A stretch of 64,000 nt of DNA, taken from the NCBI RefSeq assembly GCF_024756235.1, contig NZ_JANUGY010000001.1, forward strand, positions 744,001 to 808,000, in the 5' to 3' direction. The notes beneath the pieces were generated by a model. That model was not told the DNA's origin and searched no databases. It was given only the letters and a program-made list of their open reading frames with translations. Shown here in pieces: positions 45,645 to 55,101 of this stretch (positions within the stretch are counted from its first letter, which is position 1; every line of letters starts with the position of its first letter). Source of the DNA: Massilia kyonggiensis (lineage in GTDB: Bacteria > Pseudomonadota > Gammaproteobacteria > Burkholderiales > Burkholderiaceae_D). The translations under genes were made by a program, and so were the position numbers.

Positions 45645-48600
45645 TTAGGCCGTCCGCGCTTCCAGCAATCCGGTAATCGCCGCCAGCAGTGCGTCTTCCT
45701 GGTACGGCTTGCCGAAATAGGCGTCGACTCCGAGCCCCAGCGCCACGTTGCGGTGCTTGTCCGCCGTGCGCGACGTGATCATGATGATCGGCAGCGCCTT
45801 TGTCGCGGCATCCCCGCGCACGTGGCGCGTGAGGTCGAAGCCGTCCATGCGCGGCATCTCGATATCGACCAGCATCAGGTCGGGGCGCGTCTCCTGCATC
45901 TGCTCGAGCGCGTCGACGCCGTCCTTGGCCAGCAGCACGCGATAGCCTTCGCGCTCCAGCAGGCGCTGCGTGACCTTGCGCACGGTGAGCGAATCGTCCA
46001 CGACCATGATCGTCGCGACGCGCGCGGCGGGCGCCGGTGCCGGCATCTCCACGGCACGCCCCGGACGCGCACCCTGTCCGGCCAGCTGCACCGGGTCGAG
46101 GATCAGCACGATCTCGCCCGAACCGAGCACGGTGGCGCCGGCAATGCCCGGCATGCGCGCCAGCTGCGGTCCGATGTTCTTGATGACGACCTCACGGTTG
46201 CCCAGCACTTCGTCCACCCGCACCGCGACACGCGTGTTGCCGCTCCTGAGGACCAGTACCGGCGACGAACGCTGGCCACTTGCGCCTCCCGGCTCGTGCA
46301 GCAGCGCGGGCAGGTAGTGCAGAGGGACGTTCTCGCCGTGGACGTTGATTGCCCCGGCCGCGAAGGCCGCGTCGAGGTCGGCCTCGCGCACCTGCAGCAC
46401 CTGCTCGACCAGCACGGCCGGCAGCGCATGCGTGCGCGTGCCGCTGGCGACGAGCACCACCTGCGTGACGGCCAGCGTGAGCGGCAGGTGGATGGCGAAG
46501 GCGGCGCCGCGGCCCGGCGTCGTCTCGACGTCGACACGGCCGCCCAGCGCGCGCGCTTCCGAACGCACGACGTCCATGCCAACGCCGCGCCCGGCCAGTT
46601 CCGTCAGCGTGTCCGCCGTCGAGAAGCCCGGCTCGAACACGAGTTCCGCGGCGTCCTGGTCGGACACGTCCTCGCCGTCGGCCAGCAGGCCGAGGGATGC
46701 CGCCTTGGCGCGGATGCGGGCGAGATCCAGGCCCGCGCCGTCGTCGGCGAAGCGGATCTCGACTTCGTTGCCCTGCTGGCTCACCTGCACGAGCAATTCG
46801 CCCGTCTCCGGCTTGCCGGCGGCCACGCGCCCGTCGCGCGGCTCGATGCCGTGCACGATGGCGTTGCGCAGCAGGTGTTCGAACGGCGCGGCCATGCGTT
46901 CCAGCACACTGCGGTCGATCTCGACGCCGCCGCCGCGGATGTCCAGGTTGACGCGCTTGTCCATTTCCTTGGCGGTCTGGCGCGCCACGCGGAACAGGCG
47001 CTCCGAGAGGCTCGCGAACGGCACCATCCGCACCCGCATCAGGTCGCGCTGCAGGTCGCGCGTGAGGCGCGACTGCGCGGCCAGGTCGTCGGACGCCGCC
47101 TCCACCGTGCGCGCGAGGCCGTCGTGGAACGAACCGACGTCGTTCACGCTCTCGGCCATCATGCGCGTGAGTTCCTGCAGGCGCGTGAAGCGGTCGAATT
47201 CGAGCGGATCGAATCCGCGCTCGCCGGCGATCGACAGGCGCGACGCGATCTGCGATTCCGCCTGCACCTCCACTTCGCGCAGCTGGCGCCGCAGGTTGGC
47301 GAGGTTGTCGGAAAACTCGGCCAGCATGCCCTTCAGCGCGCCGACCTGGGTCTCCAGCTTCGAGCGCGTGATCGACACCTCGCCGGCCTGGTTGACGAGG
47401 CGGTCGAGGATGTCGGCGCGCACGCGCACGAGCGGCGCACGCGCGGCCTGATCGTCGGCGGGCGGCGCCGGCAGCGCGGCGGGCTCGGGTGCCGCAGCAT
47501 CCCCGGCCGGCTGCTGCAGCTGTTCGAACAGCAGCTGCGCCTGGTCGTAGTTGGCCAGCAGTTCGTCGAAGGCCGCGGGGTTCGTCGTCCCGGCGTGCAG
47601 CATGTTCTCGATCTGCGTTTCCAGCGCGTGCGTGTGCTGGCCGAGACGCATCGCGCCGGCCATGCGCGCGCTGCCCTTCACAGTGTGCAGGGCGCGCAGC
47701 AGGCCTTGCGCGACGGCCGCGTCGGCCGGGTTCTGCTGCCACTGGCGCAGCCCGTTGCCGATCTGCGGCAGCAGGTCCGCCGCCTCTTCCATGAAGACGG
47801 GCAGCAGGTCCGGGTCGAGGTCGTCGGCGAACACCGGCTCGGCGGCCAGGACGGCGTCGGCTTCCGGCTCCGGCTGCGATTCGGGCTCCGGCTGCGATTC
47901 GGGCTCCGGCTGCGGTTCGGGCGCGGGCGCGGGGATGTCGAACAGCGCGTCGACGTCGATGACCTCGTCCGCCTCCGCGGGAGCCTGCTCCAGCGTGGGC
48001 GCGGCGAACGGATCGTCGAAATATGCATCGAACAGATCGTCGACGGCGCTGACGGCCGGATCTTCCTGGCGCGGCGCCGGCGCGCGCGGCGCCAGTTCCG
48101 TGCTGGCGGGCAGCGCCGGCGTGCCGGTGGCGAGCGGCGGATCGGCCAGGATGCTGGCGTAGGTGGCGGCGAACAGCGCGTCCAGGCGCTGGGCCAGTTC
48201 CGGCTCGGCGTCCTCGATGACGGCGTCGGCACGCTGGCGCCCCAGCGCGTCGCGCAATGCTTCCAGCCGCGCCAGCAGTTCCGGCTGCGCGGGCGCCAGT
48301 TCGCCCAGCGCGAACACCTGCAGCATGATGCGCACGCGCTCGACCGTCTCGTCGAGCAGGTCGAACTGGCTACCTTCCAGCGGCGGGACGGCCACCTGCA
48401 GCGCTTCTTCCAGCGCCACGGCCAGTTCGCGCAGCGCGTTGAAGCCGACGGTGGCGGACGTGCCGCCCAGCGTGTGCGCCGCCTTCAATGCCAGCGCCGA
48501 CACGGCGCGCAGCGGTTCCGCGCGCCAGCCGGCGAAGTCCTCGGCCAGCGTGCGCACCAGTTCCTCGGTCTCGCCGAGATAGATGTTGTACAGCGGGAGC

Positions 48601-50990
48601 GGGATCTCCAGGTCGCCCACGTGCCGCACGTTCGCTTCCGACACGGGGAACGCGAGCACGTTGTCCGGCAGCTCTTCCGTGGACAGGGCCGGCAGCGGCG
48701 CGGGCGCCTCGTCCGGCGCGACCTCGAAGCCGGCGGCGGGCTCGATCGGTTCCGCCGCCGCGGCCGCGTCGAATGCGCCGACCGTCTCCGGCGCCAGTTC
48801 CGCCGGCGCATCCACGGTTGGCACCTCCGCCGCCGACACGAGCGGCCCGCCGTCCTGCACGCGCAGGGCGGCCTCGACGAGTGCGACGCCATCACGCTGC
48901 GATCCGCCGGCCGCCAGTTCGTCGACCCACGCGCCCAGCTCCGCATGCGCATGCGCGAGCAGCGCCAGCAGGTCCGGCGTGGCCGCGCGCGCTTCCGCCA
49001 GCCACAGGTTCATGACCTTTTCGATGGCCGCCGCCGCGGCAGCGAACTGCTCGAGGTTCACCATGCGGCTGCTGCCCTTGAGCGTGTGGAAGCCGCGGCG
49101 CAGGCGGGTGAGCGTGTCCTGGTCGGCCGGATCGGCCTCCGCTGCCGGCAGCGCGGTGCCGACGACGTCCAGCACCTCGCGCGCCTCGCCGATGAAGATC
49201 TCCAGCAGTTCGGCGTCGACGGCGTCCGGTGCTTCCACCGGCGCGGCCTGCGGTTCCGGGGACTCCAGCGTTTCGAGCGGCAGCTCATGGAACAGGCCCG
49301 TCGCGGCATCGAAGCGGTAGCGCCGGCGCGCACCGTCGACGTTCTGCGCCAGCGCGTCCGTGAAGAAGCCGAGCGCGCCGATGTTGCGGGCCAGGTTGTC
49401 CAGCACGGCGCCCCGCGTCGCCTCGTCCGGCGCGCCGTCGATGAGGGTGCGCACCTGGGCGCGCACGTGATCGACGGCCTGCGTGGCCTGCTCCTGGTCG
49501 AGGATGGCCAGCGCGCCCTGCAACTGGTGCAGCAGCGGATCGACCTGTTCCAGGGATGCCTTGCGCGCGGCATCTTCGTAATAGTCGTCGATGAGTTTCT
49601 CGACCTGGCGCAGGCCCGTGCGGATCTCGCCCGCCAGCACGGCCACGGTCTGGCCCTGCTGCAGCTCGCGCGCCATCTCGCCATGCCAGGCCGGGGCGTC
49701 CGGCGGGGTCTCGCCATGCGCCAGCGCGAGCAGGCGCTGGCCGACGGCTTCCGCATGCTGGCCAAAGTCCTCGGGCAGCTGGCGCACCTGGTCCAGGCCG
49801 TGTTCGACGAACAGCATGGCCTCGGCCATCTCGAGGCTGAACTGGTCGCTGCGGCCGCCCGCCATCGATTCGCTGGCGGCCTGTCCCAGTTCGCGCAGCA
49901 GTTGCGCAAGCTGGGGGGCACCCAGCTTCTCGCTGGCGCCGGCCAGTTTCGCCAGCGCGTCGTTGAAGCCGCCGTCGAGGACGTCGCCGCCTTCCGTCGC
50001 CACGCGGTCCCAGCCCTGCTTGGTCTCGATCAGCGCTTCCTTGGCATCCTTCAGCACGTCCGGGTCGACCTTGCCGTAGCGGCGTTCCAGGTAGTCAGCC
50101 GGCACCTGGCCGCCGACGTGGTAGGCGTCGCGCAACTGGCGCGCGTCGAGCGTCGGTTCGGGCGCGGCCGAGATGAAGAACAGCGCGTCGCGCAGCAGCG
50201 CTTCCGGCAGTTCGGTATGGCCCTGGGCCTGGCGGCGCAGCTGCAGATTGATCTGGCCGAACAGCTGTTTCACGTACAGGTCGGGCGCCACCTGGCCGGT
50301 CGCCACGAGGTCGGCGGCGGCCTGCAGCGCCAGCCAGAACGCGTGGCTTTCCGCCTGCGGCTGGCCGTGCACGACGCCCGCCAATGCGTCGCGCATGGCG
50401 GCCGCCTGGGCGCGCTGGGCGTCGACGTCCTGGCTGCGCAGGAACGGCAGCAGCGCCTTTTCGAATGCGGCGCGGGTGGCGGCATAGTCCGGCATCGGGC
50501 CGGCGCCGCCGGCCGGCAACAGCGCCGGGGCGAGGTCCAGCACGAGCATCTGGCCCGGGTGCACCCGTTCCACGCCCAGCAGTTCCTGCAGCGCGCGGTA
50601 GTACGGGAACAGGCGCACGGGCTGCGGCGCCGCGCCGTCCAGCAGCTCTTCCAGGTATTCGACGAGCGCCCGATAGGCTTCGCCCACGGCGCCGGCCCGC
50701 TCGAGCTCGAGCGCCAGCGTGCCGTCCTTGAAGCGGTCGATGACCTGTTCGGCCGCCTCGCTCAGGCGTTCGACGCCGGCCACGTCGACCATCTGCAGGG
50801 CCCCGTGGGCCTGGTGCAGGTGCGACTTGGCATGCAGCAGCAGGGTCGGCCGGGCTTCCGGATTGCGGCCGGCCGCGTCCTGCAACGCCTTGGCGGACCG
50901 CCCGAGGGCGTCGCGGATTTCACCGATGACCCAGGACAGGGGGCCGGTGTCGAAAGGCGGTGCGGCGGAGGCGGACGAAAACTGGGTCAT
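45645..50990 (-). CDS. chpA: Hybrid chemotaxis histidine kinase (ChpA/PilL-like)
   Basis: A 1781-residue multidomain kinase for type IV pilus control. It has an N-terminal FimL-like region (about 1-550) and three Hpt-type domains, with candidate phospho-His at 635 (FHTLKGSSRM), 839 (AHTLGGTSATV) and 1102 (LHTVKGSARMAG). Then come an H-box/dimerisation region, a CheA-type ATPase with HGIEPRDGR and GAGLDL, a CheW-like docking domain, and a response-regulator receiver with Asp1709 in LVDIEMPRMDG. Several stretches of Ala/Pro-rich linker separate them, including a PEPQPEPESQPEPES repeat near residues 1030-1050. It is the last gene of pilG-pilH-pilI-pilJ-chpA. Confidence 0.93.
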   Translation of the reverse strand: MTQFSSASAAPPFDTGPLSWVIGEIRDALGRSAKALQDAAGRNPEARPTLLLHAKSHLHQAHGALQMVDVAGVERLSEAAEQVIDRFKDGTLALELERAGAVGEAYRALVEYLEELLDGAAPQPVRLFPYYRALQELLGVERVHPGQMLVLDLAPALLPAGGAGPMPDYAATRAAFEKALLPFLRSQDVDAQRAQAAAMRDALAGVVHGQPQAESHAFWLALQAAADLVATGQVAPDLYVKQLFGQINLQLRRQAQGHTELPEALLRDALFFISAAPEPTLDARQLRDAYHVGGQVPADYLERRYGKVDPDVLKDAKEALIETKQGWDRVATEGGDVLDGGFNDALAKLAGASEKLGAPQLAQLLRELGQAASESMAGGRSDQFSLEMAEAMLFVEHGLDQVRQLPEDFGQHAEAVGQRLLALAHGETPPDAPAWHGEMARELQQGQTVAVLAGEIRTGLRQVEKLIDDYYEDAARKASLEQVDPLLHQLQGALAILDQEQATQAVDHVRAQVRTLIDGAPDEATRGAVLDNLARNIGALGFFTDALAQNVDGARRRYRFDAATGLFHELPLETLESPEPQAAPVEAPDAVDAELLEIFIGEAREVLDVVGTALPAAEADPADQDTLTRLRRGFHTLKGSSRMVNLEQFAAAAAAIEKVMNLWLAEARAATPDLLALLAHAHAELGAWVDELAAGGSQRDGVALVEAALRVQDGGPLVSAAEVPTVDAPAELAPETVGAFDAAAAAEPIEPAAGFEVAPDEAPAPLPALSTEELPDNVLAFPVSEANVRHVGDLEIPLPLYNIYLGETEELVRTLAEDFAGWRAEPLRAVSALALKAAHTLGGTSATVGFNALRELAVALEEALQVAVPPLEGSQFDLLDETVERVRIMLQVFALGELAPAQPELLARLEALRDALGRQRADAVIEDAEPELAQRLDALFAATYASILADPPLATGTPALPASTELAPRAPAPRQEDPAVSAVDDLFDAYFDDPFAAPTLEQAPAEADEVIDVDALFDIPAPAPEPQPEPESQPEPESQPEPEADAVLAAEPVFADDLDPDLLPVFMEEAADLLPQIGNGLRQWQQNPADAAVAQGLLRALHTVKGSARMAGAMRLGQHTHALETQIENMLHAGTTNPAAFDELLANYDQAQLLFEQLQQPAGDAAAPEPAALPAPPADDQAARAPLVRVRADILDRLVNQAGEVSITRSKLETQVGALKGMLAEFSDNLANLRRQLREVEVQAESQIASRLSIAGERGFDPLEFDRFTRLQELTRMMAESVNDVGSFHDGLARTVEAASDDLAAQSRLTRDLQRDLMRVRMVPFASLSERLFRVARQTAKEMDKRVNLDIRGGGVEIDRSVLERMAAPFEHLLRNAIVHGIEPRDGRVAAGKPETGELLVQVSQQGNEVEIRFADDGAGLDLARIRAKAASLGLLADGEDVSDQDAAELVFEPGFSTADTLTELAGRGVGMDVVRSEARALGGRVDVETTPGRGAAFAIHLPLTLAVTQVVLVASGTRTHALPAVLVEQVLQVREADLDAAFAAGAINVHGENVPLHYLPALLHEPGGASGQRSSPVLVLRSGNTRVAVRVDEVLGNREVVIKNIGPQLARMPGIAGATVLGSGEIVLILDPVQLAGQGARPGRAVEMPAPAPAARVATIMVVDDSLTVRKVTQRLLEREGYRVLLAKDGVDALEQMQETRPDLMLVDIEMPRMDGFDLTRHVRGDAATKALPIIMITSRTADKHRNVALGLGVDAYFGKPYQEDALLAAITGLLEARTA
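47867..47921. repeat. 18-bp tandem repeat within chpA (about three copies)
   Basis: The unit GCTCCGGCTGCGATTCGG recurs about three times with small changes, encoding the repeating SQPEPE stretch of the chpA linker. Its copy number is prone to change by slippage, a possible source of length variation between strains. Confidence 0.6.
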
Positions 50991-51009
50991 GTGGGCAAAA
51001 GTCGGATGC

Positions 51010-53352
51010 TCAGGCGGCGACGCGGAAGCGCGACACCGAATTCTTCAGTTCCTGCGCGAGCTCCGCCAGCTGCCGGATCGACTGCGCCGTCTGCTGCGTG
51101 CCGCCCTGTGCCTGTTCGGTGATCGCGAGGATGTGCTGCATATTATGCGCCACGCCGTTCGCGGACGTCGCCTGCAACCCTGCCGCGACGGCCATTCCCT
51201 GGATCAGCTCCGCGAGACGGTTCGACACGCGCGAGATGTCGGCCAGCGCGGCGCCGGCCGCGTCGGTCACGCGCGCGCCCTCGACGACGCCCTGCGTCGA
51301 CTTTTCCATCGCCGCCACGGCATCGTGCGTGTCGGTCTGGATGGTGCGCACCAGCGCGCCGATCTGCTTGGCCGCCTCGGCCGACCGTTCCGCCAGCCGC
51401 TGCACCTCTTCCGCCACGACCGAGAAGCCGCGCCCCGCCTCGCCGGCCGATGCGGCCTGGATGGCGGCGTTCAGCGCCAGCACGTTGGTCTGTTCCGTGA
51501 TGTCGGAAATGAGTTCGGTGATCTCGCCGATCTCCTGCGACGATTCGCCCAGGCGCTTGATGCGCTTGGAGGTTTCCTGGATCTGTTCGCGGATCTCGCC
51601 CATGCCGCGGATGGCGTTCTGCACCGCCGTCGCGCCCTGCTCCGCCGCCGCCACCGACTGGCGCGCCACCTCGGCCGATTCCTTCGCGGAGCTGGACACG
51701 TCCGTGATCTCGCCCGCCATGCGGAACATGGTGGCCGACGTGTCCTGGATCTCGCGCGCCTGCCGGCCCGCCGCGACGAGCAGCCGGCTCGACACCTGCT
51801 GCGCGTCGTTCGACGCCTGCGTCACCTTTTCCGCCGTATCGATCACGCGCACGACCAGGCCGCGCAGTTCTTCCACCGTGTAGTTGACGGAGTCGGCGAT
51901 GGCGCCCGTAATGTCTTCCGACACGGTGGCATAGACCGTCAGGTCGCCGTCCGCCACTTCCTGCAATTCGTTCATCAGGCGCAGGATCGCGGCCTGGTTC
52001 TGGTCGTTGGTGGCCTTGGCTTCCTCTTCCTTGGCCTGGGCCTGCAGATGCAACGCTTCCGCTTCCTGGCGCCGCGCCTCGGCGCCGCGGGTGCGGTTGC
52101 GCGAATCCTGCAGCATCACGCGCGAGATGCTGCCTGCCGTGACGAGGGTGAAGATCGATGCCGCCACGAGCACCCACAGCCAGATGCCCGTGCTGCCCGC
52201 GCCGGCGCGGTACGACGCCTGCAGGTCGGTCAGCAGGCGGCGCAGCGCCTCGTTGTCGCGGAAGATCGTCTGCTCGGCGGCCTTGGCGGCCGTCATGTCG
52301 GACAGTTTATCGAGGAAGGTCGAGATCAGCTTCTGGCAGACGTCGAATTTCGACTGCACTTCTTCCAGCTTGGCGCGCAGGTCCGGGTCGCGCAGCGGGG
52401 CCAGGCCCAGCGCGGCGCTGCCGTTCAGCAGGCCGTCGACGGTGACGCGGAACGTGGTCGTGTCGCGGCCCATCTGGAACGCGGTTTCGGGACGGATGCC
52501 GCCGGACGTCAGGAATTCGCTGGCGCTGCGCGACAGGCGCTGCGTCAGCATCATCATGCGGCCCAGCGCCGCCAGCTCGCGCGCGCTGCCGCCGCGCGCC
52601 GTGCGCTCCGTGAGGATGGCTTCCGTCAGCGCCAGCATTTCCGGCGCCAGCACGTCGAGCTGCTTGAGGTTCCTGTCGAAGGCGACCAGCTCCGGCTTCA
52701 TCTTGAGGATGCTGGCGGCGGCCGCGTCGGACACGTTCCATTTCTTGCGCACGGTCGCCAGCTGCGCGGCCAGGTCGTCCGTCGACGCGGGAATCGCATT
52801 GCCGTTGAAGTCGCCGCCCTGGGCCAGCAGGTCGAGGTCGCGCGACAGGGCGATGCGGCTGTCCTGCAGCTGCGTGAAGGCGTCCGGCACGCCCTGCATC
52901 GCATTCGGCGCGGCCTTGCCCACGCGCTGCGAGTGCATCAGCGCCTCGCTGGCGATCTGGGTCTGGCTGCTCGCGATCGCGCCGCTGCCGGCATTGCGCC
53001 ACAGCGACAGCAGGGTGACGAGGATGCCGATGGCGAAGGCGACGAGCAGGATGCGCAGCTGGCGCGGCAGGGACAGGTGGCCGATCAGCGGCAGGCGCAG
53101 GTCGTCGTCGCCGCCGGCGGCCGCGTTCGACGCCTCCGCCGCATGGCGCTGCTTGCGCCGGGCGAGCTGGCCGAGGCGCAGCGCGGCGGCGTCGGCGGAA
53201 CCCGTCGGCGCCGTACCGCTGACCGGGCCGGCCGGAATGGTGCCGGCGCCGAACTGCGTGTCGGGCGAGGCCAGCACCGTGCCGGGCGCCTGCGCGTCGC
53301 CGCCCCCGTCCTTGGGGAAGAAATTCATCGACAGTTTGGATACGAATCCCAT
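51010..53352 (-). CDS. pilJ: Methyl-accepting chemotaxis protein, PilJ-like
   Basis: A 780-residue transmembrane chemoreceptor. One helix at about residues 95-115 ([19 protein letters not shown]) starts the periplasmic part. That runs to a second helix at about 400 ([21 protein letters not shown]) with long helical PilJ-type sensory modules between. A HAMP-like linker and a cytoplasmic signalling domain follow, with the tip sequence [40 protein letters not shown]. The tip shows the conserved MCP hairpin. No C-terminal CheR-docking pentapeptide is seen. It lies 19 bp upstream of chpA. Confidence 0.9.
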   Translation of the reverse strand: MGFVSKLSMNFFPKDGGGDAQAPGTVLASPDTQFGAGTIPAGPVSGTAPTGSADAAALRLGQLARRKQRHAAEASNAAAGGDDDLRLPLIGHLSLPRQLRILLVAFAIGILVTLLSLWRNAGSGAIASSQTQIASEALMHSQRVGKAAPNAMQGVPDAFTQLQDSRIALSRDLDLLAQGGDFNGNAIPASTDDLAAQLATVRKKWNVSDAAAASILKMKPELVAFDRNLKQLDVLAPEMLALTEAILTERTARGGSARELAALGRMMMLTQRLSRSASEFLTSGGIRPETAFQMGRDTTTFRVTVDGLLNGSAALGLAPLRDPDLRAKLEEVQSKFDVCQKLISTFLDKLSDMTAAKAAEQTIFRDNEALRRLLTDLQASYRAGAGSTGIWLWVLVAASIFTLVTAGSISRVMLQDSRNRTRGAEARRQEAEALHLQAQAKEEEAKATNDQNQAAILRLMNELQEVADGDLTVYATVSEDITGAIADSVNYTVEELRGLVVRVIDTAEKVTQASNDAQQVSSRLLVAAGRQAREIQDTSATMFRMAGEITDVSSSAKESAEVARQSVAAAEQGATAVQNAIRGMGEIREQIQETSKRIKRLGESSQEIGEITELISDITEQTNVLALNAAIQAASAGEAGRGFSVVAEEVQRLAERSAEAAKQIGALVRTIQTDTHDAVAAMEKSTQGVVEGARVTDAAGAALADISRVSNRLAELIQGMAVAAGLQATSANGVAHNMQHILAITEQAQGGTQQTAQSIRQLAELAQELKNSVSRFRVAA

Positions 53353-53385
53353 GCCAGCTCCAGTACAGAACCTGTTTTTAAATGA

Positions 53386-53898
53386 TTAGCGTGCCACGTG
53401 CAGGAAGCGGTCCTCGCGCGCGAGGGCGGCCAGCGACAGCGGCGTCCATTCCTGGCCGTCGGCGTCGCGCAGGCGGGCATCGAGCGGCGTCATGTCGGCC
53501 GCGTGGCGCAGGCCGACGACCTTTGCCACGAGCAGCGCGCACGGGAAGCCGAGGCCGGGCGCGAACGTCACGAGCCGCGTGCCCGGCGTCGGCTGGGCCT
53601 GCGGATCGAGATAGCGCGCCAGGTCGACGACGCCCAGCAGGCTGCCGCGGACGTTCGCAAGGCCGAGGTACCACGGCTGCGTGAGCGGCACGGCGGCCAG
53701 CGGCGGCAGCGGCACGATCTCTCCCGCTTCGACGAGGTCGAGCAGGTAGCGCACGCCGCCGATCTCCACGCCCAGCTGGTGCGCACGGGCGCCGCTGCTC
53801 GTGCGCGCGGCCTGCATGCGCTCGAGCAGCTGCTCCTGGTACTGGCGCAGGCGCGCGCGCCTGGCCGCGCCCTTCTGTCCGGCGTCGCCCGTGTCCAT
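53386..53898 (-). CDS. pilI: CheW-domain coupling protein, PilI-like
   Basis: A 170-residue CheW-type adaptor that joins the receptor to the kinase. The CheW fold is seen in LGVEIGGVRYLLDLVEAGEIVPL, then LGLANVRGSLLGVVDLARYL and GFPCALLVAKVVGLRHAADM. It has a basic N-terminal helix (ARRARLRQYQEQLLERMQ). It begins 1 bp after the pilH stop and ends 33 bp before pilJ. Confidence 0.9.
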   Translation of the reverse strand: MDTGDAGQKGAARRARLRQYQEQLLERMQAARTSSGARAHQLGVEIGGVRYLLDLVEAGEIVPLPPLAAVPLTQPWYLGLANVRGSLLGVVDLARYLDPQAQPTPGTRLVTFAPGLGFPCALLVAKVVGLRHAADMTPLDARLRDADGQEWTPLSLAALAREDRFLHVAR

Positions 53899-53899
53899 C

Positions 53900-54268
53900 T
53901 CAGGCGCCGAGTGTGGCGATGGTGGCCAGCAGCTTCGCCGGATCGACCGGCTTGACGAAATAATCCTTCGCGCCCTGGCGCATGCCCCAGATGCGGTCGG
54001 TTTCCTGGTTCTTGCTGCTGCAGATGATGACGGGCACGGACGCCAGTTCCGGATCGCGCGCGATCGAGCGCGTCACCTGGAAGCCGTTTGCGCCGGGCAT
54101 TACCACGTCCATCAGGATCAGTTCCGGGCGCTCGGCGCGGATCTTGGCCAGCGCCTCCTCGCCGTTGTCGGCGGTCGTCACGGTGAAGCCGTTGCGCACG
54201 AGGATGTCGGTCAGGTAGTAACGTTCGGTCGGGGAATCGTCGACGATCAGGATTTTTTGTATGGCCAC
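53900..54268 (-). CDS. pilH: Response regulator, PilH-like
   Basis: A 122-residue stand-alone receiver domain of CheY type: ILIVDDSPTERYYLTDILV, the acceptor Asp in LILMDVVMPGANGFQ and the Lys in DYFVKPVDPAKLL. It is inferred to be a PilH-like regulator acting on pilus retraction. Start: GTG at 54268 with GGAG 7 bases upstream gives the usual size. The frame is open further upstream but that reading has no family support. It lies between pilG and pilI. Confidence 0.9.
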   Translation of the reverse strand: MAIQKILIVDDSPTERYYLTDILVRNGFTVTTADNGEEALAKIRAERPELILMDVVMPGANGFQVTRSIARDPELASVPVIICSSKNQETDRIWGMRQGAKDYFVKPVDPAKLLATIATLGA

Positions 54269-54290
54269 GGCGGGCTCCGCATCGTTGGAA

Positions 54291-54692
54291 TCAGGCAGCC
54301 GCGTCGGTCCGGCCCTGCGCATGGTCGCGCACGGCCGCCAGCAGGCTGTCCTTGGAAAAAGGTTTGGTCAGGTAGGCGCTCGAGCCGACCATCGCGCCGC
54401 GCGCACGGTCGAACAGGCCGTCCTTGGAGGACAGCATGATGACCGGCGTGGCATGGAATTTCGCGCTCTTCTTGATCAGCGCGCAGGTCTGGTATCCGTC
54501 CAGGCGCGGCATCAGGATGTCGCAGAACACCAGGGCGGGATGGTGGTCGTTGATCTTGGCCAGCGCGTCGAAGCCGTCTTCAGCCAGCACCACTTGGTAG
54601 CCGGCCTGCGTCAGGAAGATTTCGGCGGACCGACGGATCGTGCTGCTGTCGTCGATCACCATGATCGTCAGGCCTGTCGGTTGCGTCGTCAT
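54291..54692 (-). CDS. pilG: Response regulator, PilG-like
   Basis: A 133-residue receiver domain with IMVIDDSSTIRRSAEIFL, the acceptor Asp in LVFCDILMPRLDGYQT and the Lys in SSAYLTKPFSKDSLL. It is inferred to be PilG, which promotes pilus extension in Pseudomonas. It is the first gene of the pil-chp operon. Confidence 0.9.
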   Translation of the reverse strand: MTTQPTGLTIMVIDDSSTIRRSAEIFLTQAGYQVVLAEDGFDALAKINDHHPALVFCDILMPRLDGYQTCALIKKSAKFHATPVIMLSSKDGLFDRARGAMVGSSAYLTKPFSKDSLLAAVRDHAQGRTDAAA

Positions 54693-54854
54693 ATTCGTTT
54701 CACTTCAGCATGAACACGCAAGATAGCATAGGGTCTGCCGCTTGTGCATGAAGTGTTGCGATACGTCAACTTGCCGAAAACCAGTTCATTAACTAGACGA
54801 CATGAAACATTGGCGGGACGTTATTTCCCGTTGATGAATCGACAAACGAACCGC

Positions 54855-55040
54855 TCAAATGGCGGTCATTTCGAAGTCGTCCTTGCGCGCGCCGCATTCC
54901 GGGCACGTCCAGTTCATCGGGACATCGGCCCAGCGGGTGCCCGGCGCAATGCCGTCATCCGGGGCGCCGGCGGCTTCATCGTAGACCCAGCCGCAGATCA
55001 GGCACATCCAGGTCTGGTACACCTGTGTTTCAGTACTCAC
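54855..55040 (-). CDS. rubA: Rubredoxin
   Basis: A 61-residue iron protein with the two rubredoxin knuckles MCLICGWVYDEAAG and WTCPECGARKDDF. It transfers single electrons. Start: GTG at 55040, preceded by GAGGAA at 6 bp spacing, gives the usual length; an ATG far upstream in the same frame would add an unrelated extension. It is divergent from the thiD-like gene, which begins 61 bp away. Confidence 0.93.
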   Translation of the reverse strand: MSTETQVYQTWMCLICGWVYDEAAGAPDDGIAPGTRWADVPMNWTCPECGARKDDFEMTAI

Positions 55041-55101
55041 TTCGATTTCCTCTTTTCGGTTCAGATAAAATGGTGGGGAAAGGTATAGTATTCTACCCGC
55101 T

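Noticed and set aside
45753..51122. A very long open frame on the plus strand opposite chpA (about 1789 codons).
   Set aside because: It is the antisense shadow of a high-GC gene. Its translation is Arg/His/Leu-rich low-complexity sequence with no domains, whereas the minus strand shows the full chemotaxis kinase.
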